NCBI RefSeq assembly: GCF_003287455.1
Contig: NZ_PRLC01000001.1
Location: 186,001 to 250,000 of the forward strand
From: Faecalibacterium hattorii
GTDB taxonomy: Bacteria; Bacillota; Clostridia; Oscillospirales; Ruminococcaceae
Reading direction: 5' to 3'
DNA: 64,000 nucleotides
Both the position numbers and the translations under genes were made by a program. Below, piece by piece: positions 16,684 to 24,630 of this stretch; position 1 is the first letter of the stretch; every line of letters starts with the position of its first letter. The notes beneath the pieces are model-generated. The model was not told where the DNA came from, did not search any database, and was given only the letters and a program-made list of their open reading frames with translations.

Positions 16684-16712
16684 AGCGTACCACAGCTTTT
16701 CCGTGATTGCAA
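16684..16712 (-). promoter_or_regulatory. Probable hsdM operon promoter
   Basis: Minus strand TTGCAA (16712-16707), 17 bp, TACGCT (16689-16684). It would drive the run from hsdM to the CD-NTase. Confidence 0.5.
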
Positions 16713-16729
16713 GCCGATAAAAATTTCTA

Positions 16730-16758
16730 TTGCATTTTTCGGCGAGATAGTGTACACT
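16730..16758 (+). promoter_or_regulatory. Promoter of the HYT-motif gene
   Basis: TTGCAT (16730-16735), 17-bp spacer, TACACT (16753-16758). It is back to back with the hsdM promoter about 20 bp away. Confidence 0.6.
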
Positions 16759-16836
16759 TTTTTCAATCTTGTCCACTGTCTGTATCTCGGACGGAGTTTC
16801 GTATCGTCAAACACCTGTGAACTGAGAGGAAAGCCA

Positions 16837-17379
16837 ATGAAAGCGAAAAAGACCAAACTGCCCGAAAATCTGTATCATTACACCAGCCTCATCAAGTATC
16901 GGATGATTCTTGCAACTGGGAAACTGCTTCTGACACCTTCCAATCTGAAATATGACAACGCCACGCTCCATGACGAACCACTCTTTTTTAATGGGCAGAA
17001 AATTGGTTATAAATCCGTTGACAAATATGAAAACTATCATCCTGTCGTCTGGCTGACTGCCAATGACCATGCCGGTGCAAAAAACACCGGTCTGTCCAAC
17101 GACAAAATCATGTGCCGCATTACCATCAAGACCAATGGTAAAATCTGGCGATATCTGCCTTGGCGCACTTTCTGCGACAAGTACAACGCTGACCGCAGCG
17201 TTGCCTCAACCCTCAAACAAACTGCTAATGACTACCTGAACTGGTATGTCTGTGAATCTGAGATTCCAGTTGCGGACTTTGCAAAGGTCGAGTTTCTGGC
17301 TGAAGATGGCACCTACAAAGACGAGAAGGACATTCCCGGATTTGCTCTGACGGATATTGCCCCGGAGCTTTTTGAGTAA
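16837..17379 (+). CDS. Hypothetical protein with HYT motif, possibly ADP-ribosyltransferase-like
   Basis: ATG 16837 with AGAGG upstream gives 180 residues. The protein begins LPENLYHYTSLIKYRMILATGKLLLTPSN (His14-Tyr15-Thr16). An HYT or HxT followed by an IL..G.L segment is the usual first motif of DarT/DUF2971-like ADP-ribosyltransferase folds. A later VWLT strand and a CESEIPV (ExE) segment could supply the other active-site positions. This is pattern reading only; the family is not certain. It is a lone plus-strand gene facing away from the type I operon, with its own promoter, inside the mobile element. A toxin, antiphage effector or modification enzyme are all possible. Confidence 0.5.
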   Translation: MKAKKTKLPENLYHYTSLIKYRMILATGKLLLTPSNLKYDNATLHDEPLFFNGQKIGYKSVDKYENYHPVVWLTANDHAGAKNTGLSNDKIMCRITIKTNGKIWRYLPWRTFCDKYNADRSVASTLKQTANDYLNWYVCESEIPVADFAKVEFLAEDGTYKDEKDIPGFALTDIAPELFE

Positions 17380-17396
17380 AATATCACTTATATGTA

Positions 17397-17430
17397 CAGA
17401 CCCCCGCCAACATCCGCTGGCGGGGGTCTG
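17397..17430. terminator. GC-rich hairpin between convergent genes
   Basis: CAGACCCCCGCCA pairs with TGGCGGGGGTCTG around an 8-nt loop, between the convergent HYT-motif gene and the relaxase gene. There is no clear T-run on either side, so it is a weaker or bidirectional terminator. Confidence 0.55.
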
Positions 17431-17436
17431 CTATGC

Positions 17437-18711
17437 TTACAGCTCTATGCTGTTCTGCCTGTTCTTCTTCTGGCTCCTATCTGTGGTCTGCTCCTGCTCC
17501 CTCATAAACCCAATGACCTGCTGCATCTTTTCGGCACCGAAATAGTTCCATACTCGCCTGAAATCACGTTTCATCGCATAGAGCTGCGAATTCTCAGCTT
17601 TTACCTGTTCCAGCTGCTGGCTCAAATGGCGGGTAGCCTTCTTCTCGTCCTGATAGAAGTGCAGATACTTATCCCTCTCGTTCTTAACCTCCCAGTACTT
17701 CCGATGGAGGGCAAAAAGTACCTTCACCAACTTCTGGATCAGCGGCATGGCCTTTTTCTCCCGGTAACTCTTGGCGGTCTCAAACGTGGCTGCTTCTGGC
17801 ACCCATTCCTCCGGCCGCTGGGAGTACTGCGCTGACAGGTTTTCCAGCCCCTCCATGATGGGAGCCAGCTTGTTCAGCTTCTGGCTCTGCTTCTGGTAGG
17901 TCAACTCTGCTTTCTGTACCCGCTGTTCAGCGGCTTCTACGGCTGTCTGCGCTGTTTCCAGCTGTTCCTGCATCTCGGTCAGGTCGGTCTGGCACTCCTG
18001 CTTGGCAGCTTCCAGAGCCACCACCTCTTTACTACGCTCCCGCTTCTTGAAGTCCAGCACAGACAGGTGCTCTTCGTGGGTGCCTTTCTGTTCCCACTCG
18101 ATGCCGTGCCGCTCCATCACGGCAGCAAGCTGCTCTTTCTCGGCGTTGATCCACTGGTTCAGCTCGGATTCTCTCTTGGAGCCGCCTGCAAAGCCCAAGG
18201 CCTTCAGAGCCTGCTTCAGGGAGACCTTGGTGTCCAGTCCTTTGCCTTTCCAACCGGACACATACGGCACGAAGTCGATGTGCAGATGGGGCGTGGCTTC
18301 GTCCATGTGGAGGAAAGCCCCGAACACCCGCAGTGTCGGGTTCCGCTCTTGGAAGCCCTGCATATACTCGTCCAGCAGTTCCTTTGCCAGTGCGCCATTC
18401 TCGGTCAAGACACCCATATCATCTTTGTTGCCGATCTGGACGATCAGCTCATGGAAAAGCTTTTCCTGCTTGCCTGTCCGCAGGTGCTCATAGTAGTCGG
18501 TGATACAGCGGTCCTTGCGCTTCTGCTTGGCATTGTAACGCTTCACTGCCTCGTCAAACAGTTCGTGGTACACCTTCTGAATCGGCTCATCCCGGTACAC
18601 GACATTCAGGCTGCTGCGCTTCGGGTCTACGTTTTCAGCGGTGAAACTTCTCCGGTTATGGTTGAGGGAGCCGGGACCCCGCATTGCGGAAATGGTTCTT
18701 TTCAATCGCAC
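17437..18711 (-). CDS. MobV-family relaxase (Mob/Pre)
   Basis: This 424-residue DNA relaxase would nick oriT and pilot the single strand during conjugative mobilization. The N-terminus (MRGPGSLNHNRR) and the metal-binding motif HMDEATPHLHIDF, an HxDExxPHxH, define the MobV/Pre family. The second half is a long coiled-coil (about 225-290 and 340-385). The start is GTG 18711 or TTG 18705; a GAGAAAGGA site lies just upstream and favours the second by spacing. The element carries no type IV secretion genes, so transfer would depend on a helper. The gene lies directly downstream of the oriT-like hairpin at 18759-18779. Confidence 0.9.
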   Translation of the reverse strand: MRLKRTISAMRGPGSLNHNRRSFTAENVDPKRSSLNVVYRDEPIQKVYHELFDEAVKRYNAKQKRKDRCITDYYEHLRTGKQEKLFHELIVQIGNKDDMGVLTENGALAKELLDEYMQGFQERNPTLRVFGAFLHMDEATPHLHIDFVPYVSGWKGKGLDTKVSLKQALKALGFAGGSKRESELNQWINAEKEQLAAVMERHGIEWEQKGTHEEHLSVLDFKKRERSKEVVALEAAKQECQTDLTEMQEQLETAQTAVEAAEQRVQKAELTYQKQSQKLNKLAPIMEGLENLSAQYSQRPEEWVPEAATFETAKSYREKKAMPLIQKLVKVLFALHRKYWEVKNERDKYLHFYQDEKKATRHLSQQLEQVKAENSQLYAMKRDFRRVWNYFGAEKMQQVIGFMREQEQTTDRSQKKNRQNSIEL

Positions 18712-18754
18712 GTCCTTTCTCTGTGGAAGTAACTGGTGCCGGACACGGCAATGG

Positions 18755-18800
18755 CTTTGTTACTTTCGTCGAAAGTAACGCAAAAGCACTTTTGACAGAC
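18755..18800 (-). other. Probable origin of transfer (oriT) of the element
   Basis: GTTACTTTCG-T-CGAAAGTAAC (18759-18779) is a perfect 10-bp inverted repeat with a single-base loop, followed by GCAAAAGC. It lies about 50 bp upstream of the MobV relaxase gene in a 247-bp stretch with no convincing gene, the usual place for a MobV oriT. The nick site itself cannot be fixed. Confidence 0.6.
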
Positions 18801-18958
18801 GTTCCGTCCATCAAAAGATGCCTTTGCGCCCTGCCGGGGGCTTCCGTCTGCGGACTGGGTTTCGCTGTACCTCGCCGCTGCCCGGTCCAACACCACCTTC
18901 CTGCGTGATTGCATTCACAGGAGCGTGACACGCTCCTGTCCTCTACCAATAGAGGGAC

Positions 18959-19204
18959 TCACCAGCGGAAGCTTTCTGGCACGCCTCGTCTGTCCAGATA
19001 CTCCTGCCGAGCCTGCTCCCGTTGTTCCTCGGTGGGCGCCGTCTTGTACTGGGCATACAGCTCATGCCGCAGCATCGCATCCAGTTTTTGCTCCAAACCC
19101 TGTTCAATAACTTCTTCGTACTCATTTTCGCCGCTCAAATGATAATGCAGCAAGGCGACGAAAAGTTCCTGCGAAATTTGCACATTTTTCATCATTATCA
19201 CCAT
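18959..19204 (-). CDS. Small conserved protein of mobilizable elements, function unknown
   Basis: This frame of up to 81 residues ends in the segment TAPTEEQREQARQEYLDRRGVPESFRW. I recognise it from Clostridial conjugative and mobilizable elements, where it is often labelled complexin-2-like without functional support. It is acidic and helical with no membrane segment. Start codons at 19204, 19195 and 19192 are possible; the MKNVQIS start (19192) matches relatives as I remember them. It lies between the RepA-like ATPase gene and the oriT region on the same strand, so it belongs to the mobilization module. Role unknown. Confidence 0.7.
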   Translation of the reverse strand: MVIMMKNVQISQELFVALLHYHLSGENEYEEVIEQGLEQKLDAMLRHELYAQYKTAPTEEQREQARQEYLDRRGVPESFRW

Positions 19205-19277
19205 CCCGTGTCGGTTGTGTCGATTGTGACGATATTTTATATAGTAGCAAAAATACCGTCACAACCGTCACGAATCG

Positions 19278-20408
19278 TCACGCCCCAGAATTTTCCAGCG
19301 TCAATTTGACCTCTCTGCCCTCATGGGTGCGCCTGCTTTCGTACCGAATTCCATAATCGTTGTAGAGCCTGTCGGCACTCACGTTCAGCTTCCGGGTCAG
19401 GATGTTTGCCTGTATGCTCACACCCGGCAGACGTTCCAGCAGCTCCGTGGGCGTACCGCTCCACTCTGGCTGTTCCGGGCTGAGCATCTTTGCCACCGCT
19501 TCCAGAAGCGGGTCGGGCGGCAGCTTCCAGAGTTCCGTTTCGGCTCCTTGGAACTCCCACACGCAGCGTTCCCGGTTGAACTCCAACGTCAGCTCCTGAT
19601 CTGGCTGATCACGCCCCACGATGTCCAGCAGGGCGGTATTGTCCGTGCGCCGCTTCTTCTGCATGATGAATGCTCCATCCGCTGCACCCAGCAGGCCATT
19701 GGTGCCGGAGATCATGTCGAAGCTATCCTCGGCTTCCATCTTCCGGGTGTGGTGAACCACCAGCAGGCAGATGCCATACCTGTCGCTGAAGGCTTTCAGT
19801 TTGGTCACGATCTCGTAGTCGCTGGCGTAGCTGTATCGGTCACCGCCGATCTCCCGCACCTTCTGCAGGGTGTCGATGATGATGAGCCGTACATCCGGGT
19901 GCTCCCGGATGAATCCTTCCAACTGCTGGTCAAGTCCCTCGCTCACGGACTTAGCTTGCGTTGCGAAGTAGAGATTGCTGGTCTCCTCTACCCCGAACAT
20001 CCGGGAGAGCCGCCGCTGCAGCCGGGCGTAATCATCCTCCAACGCCAGATAGAGGACGGTGCCTTGATGCACCTCGTACTCCCACAACGGAAGCCCCATC
20101 GCCACATGGTAGGCGAGCTGCCCCATGAAGAAGGACTTGCCCACCTTGGGCGCACCTACGAAGAGGTAGGTGCCACTGTACAGCAAGTCGTTCACGATGG
20201 GCTTCCGGGGTGGATACACCGTGTCGTACAGTTCGGTCATTGATACCGTGTTCAGCCCGAAATTGTTTGACTTTTTCGCGGCTTGCAGATTGATTTGCTT
20301 GCCCGAATTTGTTATAATATTGGTGTTGATTTTTGAGGACGACTGTACCGCATCTGCGCCAACAGATGCACCCGGTACGGTCGTTTTTCTATTGTCCGTC
20401 ATTCGCAT
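19278..20408 (-). CDS. RepA-like AAA/RecA-fold ATPase (replicative helicase type)
   Basis: The 376-residue protein has a RecA-fold ATPase core: Walker A GAPKVGKS near residue 86, Walker B LIIIDTL near 178, and VVHHTRK as a sensor-like segment. This pattern matches RSF1010 RepA-type hexameric helicases and the AAA_25 proteins carried by mobilizable elements. The C-terminal 90 residues look like a winged-helix domain. It overlaps the MobC-like gene upstream by ten bases and so is co-expressed with it. It may support autonomous replication of the excised circle, but no initiator or primase gene is visible, so this is an inference. Confidence 0.8.
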   Translation of the reverse strand: MRMTDNRKTTVPGASVGADAVQSSSKINTNIITNSGKQINLQAAKKSNNFGLNTVSMTELYDTVYPPRKPIVNDLLYSGTYLFVGAPKVGKSFFMGQLAYHVAMGLPLWEYEVHQGTVLYLALEDDYARLQRRLSRMFGVEETSNLYFATQAKSVSEGLDQQLEGFIREHPDVRLIIIDTLQKVREIGGDRYSYASDYEIVTKLKAFSDRYGICLLVVHHTRKMEAEDSFDMISGTNGLLGAADGAFIMQKKRRTDNTALLDIVGRDQPDQELTLEFNRERCVWEFQGAETELWKLPPDPLLEAVAKMLSPEQPEWSGTPTELLERLPGVSIQANILTRKLNVSADRLYNDYGIRYESRRTHEGREVKLTLENSGA

Positions 20409-20728
20409 TCCTCCTTAAGTCCGTTCAACGTCAGAGCCACCATTTGCAAGGTCTCCAGCAAGTCCGGTGGGACTTCTTCATCCACGGCCAGCCGCTGCAA
20501 TTCCTGATAGATCAGCTTCATCTGGTCTCGCAGGGCTTTGTAGACCCTTGGGTTGCCTACCACGGTGATCTCCCGGTCGGTCAAGCGGCGGATGATATAC
20601 TCCTGTTTGGTCAGCCCGGAGAGCTTTACTTTGGCTTCCAGAACCTCGTCCTCTTCCGGGGACATTCGGAAGGCTACCACCTTGTTCCGCCAGCGTCCTT
20701 GCTGGTCGAGCACTCGTTCCATTTTCAT
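20399..20728 (-). CDS. MobC-like relaxosome accessory protein
   Basis: This 109-residue protein contains a ribbon-helix-helix-like start (NKVVAFRMSPEEDEVLEAKVKLSGLTKQEYIIRRL), the usual N-terminus of MobC-type proteins that bind oriT and help the relaxase open the strands. The rest is helical. Its ATG overlaps the integrase stop by four bases (ATGA), and its 3' end overlaps the RepA-like gene, giving a tightly coupled int-mobC-repA block. The family call rests on pattern and context. Confidence 0.75.
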   Translation of the reverse strand: MKMERVLDQQGRWRNKVVAFRMSPEEDEVLEAKVKLSGLTKQEYIIRRLTDREITVVGNPRVYKALRDQMKLIYQELQRLAVDEEVPPDLLETLQMVALTLNGLKEECE

Positions 20729-21801
20729 CCCTCCTTTCGTTCCATGTTCAGCTTCTGCGCCATCTCCTGCTGCTTTGAGGGGAAGAGATGGGCGTACTTA
20801 TAGGTGATGTCCACGCTCTCATGCCCCACCCGGTCTGCGATTGCCAGCGCCGAGAAGCCCATCTCGATCAGCAGCGATACATGGGAGTGCCGCAGGTCGT
20901 GGATTCGGATGCGCTTCACCCCGGCTTCCTTGGCTCCCCTGTCCATCTCGTGGTGCAGGTAGCTCTTGGTCACCTCAAAGATCCGCTGGTCTGGCTGGAC
21001 TTTGTAGAGGGATTTCAGATAGTCTCTGATCTCGTCCGTCAGAAACTGCGGCATCTGGATGACCCGGACGCTCTTGGGTGTTTTCGGGTCGGTGATCACA
21101 TCCCGGCCTTTCAGCCTTTGATAGGATTTGGTGATGGAGAGCAGCCCCTTGTCCAAGTCGAAGTCTGCCGGGGTCAGAGCCAGCAATTCGCCCTCCCGGA
21201 TGCCACACCAGTAGAGGACCTCAAAAGCGTAATAGGATTGCGGCTTGTCCATCATGACTTCTGCGAATTTGAGGTACTCCTCCTTCGTCCAGAAGAGCAT
21301 CTCCTTGTGCTTTTCTGACCCCATGCACCCGGCTGTGGCTGCTGCATTTGATTTCAGCCCATAGAACCGGACGGCGTGGTTCAGAATGGCACTGAGCTGT
21401 CCATGGAGCGTCTTGAGGTAGGTCGGCGAGTAGGCCTTGCCGTTTTTGTCCCGGTAGTTCAGCATCTCGTTCTGCCATGCGATCACATCCCGTGGCTTTA
21501 TCTCGCTGAGCCGTTTTTCTTTGAAATACGGTAAGATTTTCGTTCGGATGATGTGCTCTTTGGTAGACCAGGTGTTTTCCCGGAGTCGCTTTTTCTTGTC
21601 CGTGATATAAATTTCCACAAAGGCTTCAAAGGTCATAGTCAGGTCTGCTGCCTGCTGAAGAAGGAACTCCCGCTCCCACGCCAGAGCGTCCTTCTTGGTG
21701 GCAAACCCCCGTTTCAGCTTCTTCTGCTTCACACCTTGCCAGTTTTCGAAGTAGAAGGAAGCGTACCATGTGCCCTGCCTGCTGTCCTTGTAGGCTGGCA
21801 T
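20725..21801 (-). CDS. int: Tyrosine recombinase / integrase of the guaA element
   Basis: This 358-residue Tn916/ICE-type tyrosine integrase has an N-terminal arm-binding domain (about 1-55), a SAM-like core-binding domain (about 57-150) and a catalytic domain. The active-site residues are all present: Arg202 in CGIREGE, a candidate Lys in the beta-hairpin (K240/K243), HDLRH (His301, Arg304), GHESV (His327) and the nucleophile Tyr336 in YKYAH. It would catalyse insertion at the 3' end of guaA and excision with the small excisionase four bases upstream. The core sites at 5085-5098 and 22985-22998 and the arm repeats at both ends fit this enzyme. Expression is from the strong promoter at 22187-22215. 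Confidence 0.96.
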   Translation of the reverse strand: MPAYKDSRQGTWYASFYFENWQGVKQKKLKRGFATKKDALAWEREFLLQQAADLTMTFEAFVEIYITDKKKRLRENTWSTKEHIIRTKILPYFKEKRLSEIKPRDVIAWQNEMLNYRDKNGKAYSPTYLKTLHGQLSAILNHAVRFYGLKSNAAATAGCMGSEKHKEMLFWTKEEYLKFAEVMMDKPQSYYAFEVLYWCGIREGELLALTPADFDLDKGLLSITKSYQRLKGRDVITDPKTPKSVRVIQMPQFLTDEIRDYLKSLYKVQPDQRIFEVTKSYLHHEMDRGAKEAGVKRIRIHDLRHSHVSLLIEMGFSALAIADRVGHESVDITYKYAHLFPSKQQEMAQKLNMERKEG

Positions 21802-21805
21802 CCCA

Positions 21806-21991
21806 TCACTCCTCTCCTGCCCCGTAGATCTTCTCCTGATAGTACCTCCTGCTCACCCGACCTCCTACGGTCGTATAGCCTTTGGCCTTCAGTTCCTCGT
21901 TCCACTGGGCGATCATCTTGTACGCCAGCCCCTGGGAGATGTCCAGTTCCTTTGCCAGCTCGTCTGCCTTGATAAAAATGCTGTTTGCCAT
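21806..21991 (-). CDS. xis: Excisionase-like helix-turn-helix protein
   Basis: The 61-residue basic protein has a helix-turn-helix at ADELAKELDISQGLAYKMIAQWN (about 9-31) and a wing-like GGRVSRRYY, as in small excisionases and regulatory proteins next to Tn916-like integrases. It ends four bases before int on the same strand. It would bend the attachment sites and steer the integrase to excision. The assignment rests on size, fold pattern and position. Confidence 0.75.
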   Translation of the reverse strand: MANSIFIKADELAKELDISQGLAYKMIAQWNEELKAKGYTTVGGRVSRRYYQEKIYGAGEE

Positions 21992-22186
21992 TTTTTGTCC
22001 TTTCCTTGTCGGTTTCGTTTCGGTGCCGCTTCATCCTCGCTGACTTCCGGCAGGCATATCCCCTTTGCGGTGCTGTGCCGTCCCCTTACGGAGCGCTCGC
22101 TTCCTTTCGGAAGGTCTTGGCGGTTTGGGTCAGTTTGGCGGTCATTCAATTTTACTAAGCATTTTTGCTTATCTTTTTGTGTTCTC

Positions 22187-22215
22187 ATTATACTAAACAC
22201 ATTCCGTTAAGTCAA
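22187..22215 (-). promoter_or_regulatory. xis-int promoter
   Basis: Minus strand TTGACT (22215-22210), 17 bp, TATAAT (22192-22187): near-consensus. The ACTAAACA half-site, shared with the palindrome at 5115-5134, overlaps the edge of the -10 box, so repression of integrase there is plausible. Confidence 0.8.
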
Positions 22216-22258
22216 GAGGTTTTCGGGTAAAATCTTAAACTTTTTTGTTTATTTTCTA

Positions 22259-22287
22259 TTGCACCTCCTGTTTTTCTGTGCTATACT
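22259..22287 (+). promoter_or_regulatory. Repressor gene promoter
   Basis: TTGCAC (22259-22264), 17 bp, TATACT (22282-22287), followed by AGGAGG (22312-22317) and the ATG at 22325. Confidence 0.75.
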
Positions 22288-22324
22288 GGGTTCAACAAAT
22301 ATGTTTAAGTCAGGAGGCAATCGC

Positions 22325-22828
22325 ATGGCAGTCGGTGACCGCATCAAACGTGCCCGCAACCTCCGAGGTATGACCCAGAAAGAACTGGGCATTGCCATCG
22401 GGTTTGAGGAGAAAAGCGCAGACATCCGCATCGCACAATACGAAAGCAACACCCGCACTCCTAAAGAAGAGTTGCTCCGCAAGATTGCGGAGGTGCTGGA
22501 CGTGAACTACCGTTCCCTCTATGAGCCGACCCTGTACGCCGCAGAGGATGTGATGTACACTCTGTTCGAGCTGGACGAGCACTATCCCGGCACCCGGCTC
22601 TACGAGGTCACAGACACCACCGACCCGGATCTCCCGGAAAAGCACATGGCGGTCAGCTTCCGGTATCGCCTGCTGGATGATTTCCTGAAGGAGTGGCAGC
22701 TCCGCAAGAAGCAGCTCCGGGAGGGTGAGATCACCAAGGAAGAGTATCTGGAATGGAAGCTCAACTGGCCTCAGACCGCCGACGGCTGCGGCCGGTACGA
22801 GCCGAAGAAAAAGTGGCGTAAAGAATAA
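22325..22828 (+). CDS. XRE-family transcriptional repressor of the element
   Basis: Starting at ATG 22325, chosen because AGGAGG lies eight bases upstream, the product has 167 residues. The N-terminal helix-turn-helix (about 7-62: RIKRARNLRGMTQKELGIAIGF...RIAQYESNTRTPKEELLRKIAEVL) is a clear XRE/Cro-CI domain. The C-terminal 100 residues have no peptidase motif, so it is not a LexA/CI-type self-cleaving repressor. It is transcribed away from xis-int across the shared control region and most likely sets the balance between integration and excision. It is followed by a hairpin terminator. Confidence 0.88.
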   Translation: MAVGDRIKRARNLRGMTQKELGIAIGFEEKSADIRIAQYESNTRTPKEELLRKIAEVLDVNYRSLYEPTLYAAEDVMYTLFELDEHYPGTRLYEVTDTTDPDLPEKHMAVSFRYRLLDDFLKEWQLRKKQLREGEITKEEYLEWKLNWPQTADGCGRYEPKKKWRKE

Positions 22829-22839
22829 AAGACACAAAA

Positions 22840-22876
22840 ATGCCCTCTGAAAAACTTACCGTTTCTCAGAGGGCAT
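22840..22876 (+). terminator. Terminator after the repressor gene
   Basis: ATGCCCTCTGA (22840-22850) pairs perfectly with TCAGAGGGCAT (22866-22876), followed by a pyrimidine-rich TCTCATGTCTCTCTTT tail. Confidence 0.7.
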
Positions 22877-22909
22877 TCTCATGTCTCTCTTTATGAATAA
22901 TCGCCTGAT

Positions 22910-22928
22910 AGTATCAAAGCAGTATCAC
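22910..22928. repeat. Arm-type integrase site, right end (AGTATCA-N4-AGTATCAC)
   Basis: Same spacing and orientation as 5201-5219; it lies about 57 bp inside the right core. Confidence 0.65.
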
Positions 22929-22984
22929 AGAGCCTTTTGACTCTCGAAATATTGCATTGCATCAACACTTTTCAGGTTTTGAAG

Positions 22985-22998
22985 ATTACTCGAGCTCG
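22985..22998. other. Right attachment core (attR) at the 3' end of guaA
   Basis: ATTACTCGAGCTCG overlaps the last three codons and the stop of guaA. It matches 5085-5098 in 13 of 14 bases; the one difference is synonymous (GAG versus GAA), so integration leaves the GuaA protein unchanged. Confidence 0.85.
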
Positions 22999-24533
22999 AT
23001 CGTGGCCGGCGGTTTACCGGTGCAATCATAGAAGACGCGGTTGACGTGCTTGACCTCATTGACGATGCGGCTGGTGACGGTGCCGAGGACATCCCACGGC
23101 ATATTGTAGCTTTCGGCCGTCATGAAGTCAGTGGTGGTCACGGCGCGCAGAGCCACCGCATAGTCGTAGGTGCGCTCGTCGCCCATGACGCCGACGCTGC
23201 GCATATTGGTCAGCGCGGCATAATACTGGTTGATTTCCTTATCGAGGCCCGCCTTGGCGATCTCCTCGCGCCAGATGGCGTCTGCATCCTGCACGATGGC
23301 AACCTTTTCAGGGGTCACTTCGCCGATGATGCGGATGCCCAGACCGGGGCCGGGGAACGGCTGGCGGCTGACCAGATACTCCGGCAGACCCAGCTCACGG
23401 CCGACCTGACGGACTTCGTCCTTGAACAGGTTGCGCAGCGGCTCCACCAGCTCCTTGAAGTCCACGGTATCGGGCAGACCGCCGACGTTGTGGTGGCTCT
23501 TGATGACGGTGGATTCGCCGCCCAGACCGCTCTCAACGACGTCCGGGTAGATGGTGCCCTGCGCAAGGAAATCCACCTTGCCGATCTTCTTGGCCTCTTC
23601 CTCGAAGACGCGGATAAACTCCTCACCGATGATCTTGCGCTTGCGCTCCGGCTCGGTGACACCGGCCAGCTTGCTGAAATAGCGCTCGCGGGCGTCCACG
23701 CAGACAAAATTGATGTCAAAGTTCGGGTTGCCGGGGCCAAAGACCGCGCAGACCTCTTCCTTCTCGTTCTTGCGGAGCAGACCGTGATCCACGAACACAC
23801 AGGTCAGCTGCTTGCCGACCGCCTTGGCCAGCATAGCCGCCAGAACCGAGGAATCCACGCCGCCGGACAGGGCGCACAGTACCTTGCCGTCGCCGATCTC
23901 CTCACGTAGCGCCTTGACGTTGTTCTCCACGAAGGAGTCCATCTTCCAGTCGCCGGTGCAGCCGCAGACGTTGTACACGAAATTGTGCAGCATTTTCTTG
24001 CCCTCGGCAGTGTGCAGGACTTCCGGGTGGAACTGGACGGCATACAGGCCCTTTTCAGCGTTCTCGGCAGCGGCCACCGGGCAGTTGACCGTGTGGGCCG
24101 TGATCTTGAAGCCGGGCGCCGCCTGTTCGATATAATCGTTGTGGCTCATCCAGCAGATCGTGGAGGGCTGAACATCCGCAAACATCTTGCTGGAATTGTC
24201 CACGAAGACCTCCGTCTTGCCGTACTCGCGCTCCGGTGCGCGGCAGACGTGACCACCCAGTAGGTGCATCATCAACTGGCTGCCATAGCAGATGCCCAGA
24301 ACAGGCACGCCCCAGTTGAAGATCTCCGGGTCGATCGTGGGGGAATCCTCCAGATAAACGCTGTTGGGGCCACCGGTAAAGATGATGCCCTTGGGGTTCT
24401 TCGCCTTGATGAGCGCCAGATCCGTCTTGTAGGAATAGATTTCACAGTAGACATTGTTTTCGCGGACGCGGCGGGCAATCAGCTGGTTGTACTGGCCGCC
24501 GAAATCCAGAACGATCACGGTTTCGTGCTGCAT
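22986..24533 (-). CDS. guaA: GMP synthase (glutamine-hydrolysing)
   Basis: The 515-residue enzyme converts XMP, ATP and glutamine to GMP in purine synthesis. The class I glutamine amidotransferase domain comes first: catalytic Cys82 in GICYGSQ and HPE near 167. The ATP pyrophosphatase domain follows, with P-loop SGGVDSS near 224, and then the C-terminal dimerization domain ending PPATIELE. The last 14 bases form the core site of the mobile element, which has replaced the native 3' end with a synonymous copy and moved the original terminator about 18 kb away. Upstream is an extended -10 promoter (TGC-TATACT). Length and motifs are complete. Confidence 0.97.
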   Translation of the reverse strand: MQHETVIVLDFGGQYNQLIARRVRENNVYCEIYSYKTDLALIKAKNPKGIIFTGGPNSVYLEDSPTIDPEIFNWGVPVLGICYGSQLMMHLLGGHVCRAPEREYGKTEVFVDNSSKMFADVQPSTICWMSHNDYIEQAAPGFKITAHTVNCPVAAAENAEKGLYAVQFHPEVLHTAEGKKMLHNFVYNVCGCTGDWKMDSFVENNVKALREEIGDGKVLCALSGGVDSSVLAAMLAKAVGKQLTCVFVDHGLLRKNEKEEVCAVFGPGNPNFDINFVCVDARERYFSKLAGVTEPERKRKIIGEEFIRVFEEEAKKIGKVDFLAQGTIYPDVVESGLGGESTVIKSHHNVGGLPDTVDFKELVEPLRNLFKDEVRQVGRELGLPEYLVSRQPFPGPGLGIRIIGEVTPEKVAIVQDADAIWREEIAKAGLDKEINQYYAALTNMRSVGVMGDERTYDYAVALRAVTTTDFMTAESYNMPWDVLGTVTSRIVNEVKHVNRVFYDCTGKPPATIELE

Positions 24534-24577
24534 GATATTCTCCTCCCTGTTGCATGTGTGCTTTTACAGATGACTTT

Positions 24578-24586
24578 AGTATAGCA
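24578..24586 (-). promoter_or_regulatory. Extended -10 promoter before guaA
   Basis: Minus strand TGC-TATACT, with the -10 box at 24583-24578, about 45 bp before the guaA start. There is no good -35 hexamer at 17 bp. Confidence 0.5.
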
Positions 24587-24630
24587 CATTTCACAACCAA
24601 AAGCGACATCTTTTGTGGATTTGACCGGAA

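Larger units (their letters stand above)
21992..22324. other. Divergent control region between xis-int and the repressor
   Basis: This 333-bp stretch has no convincing gene. It holds the minus-strand xis-int promoter (22187-22215), the plus-strand repressor promoter (22259-22287), the small inverted repeat AAGCA-TTTT-TGCTT near 22157-22170 and the half-site ACTAAACA at 22192-22199. A leader of about 190 nt precedes xis. Confidence 0.6.

Noticed and set aside
18656-18949. Minus-strand frame of 97 codons over the oriT region
   Set aside because: It overlaps the relaxase start and the inverted repeat, and its Arg/Ser/Pro-rich translation has no known pattern; most likely non-coding.
5201-22928. 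AGTATCA repeats considered as transposon terminal inverted repeats
   Set aside because: They are in direct orientation, lie inside the core sites, and the element encodes a tyrosine integrase and no DDE transposase.
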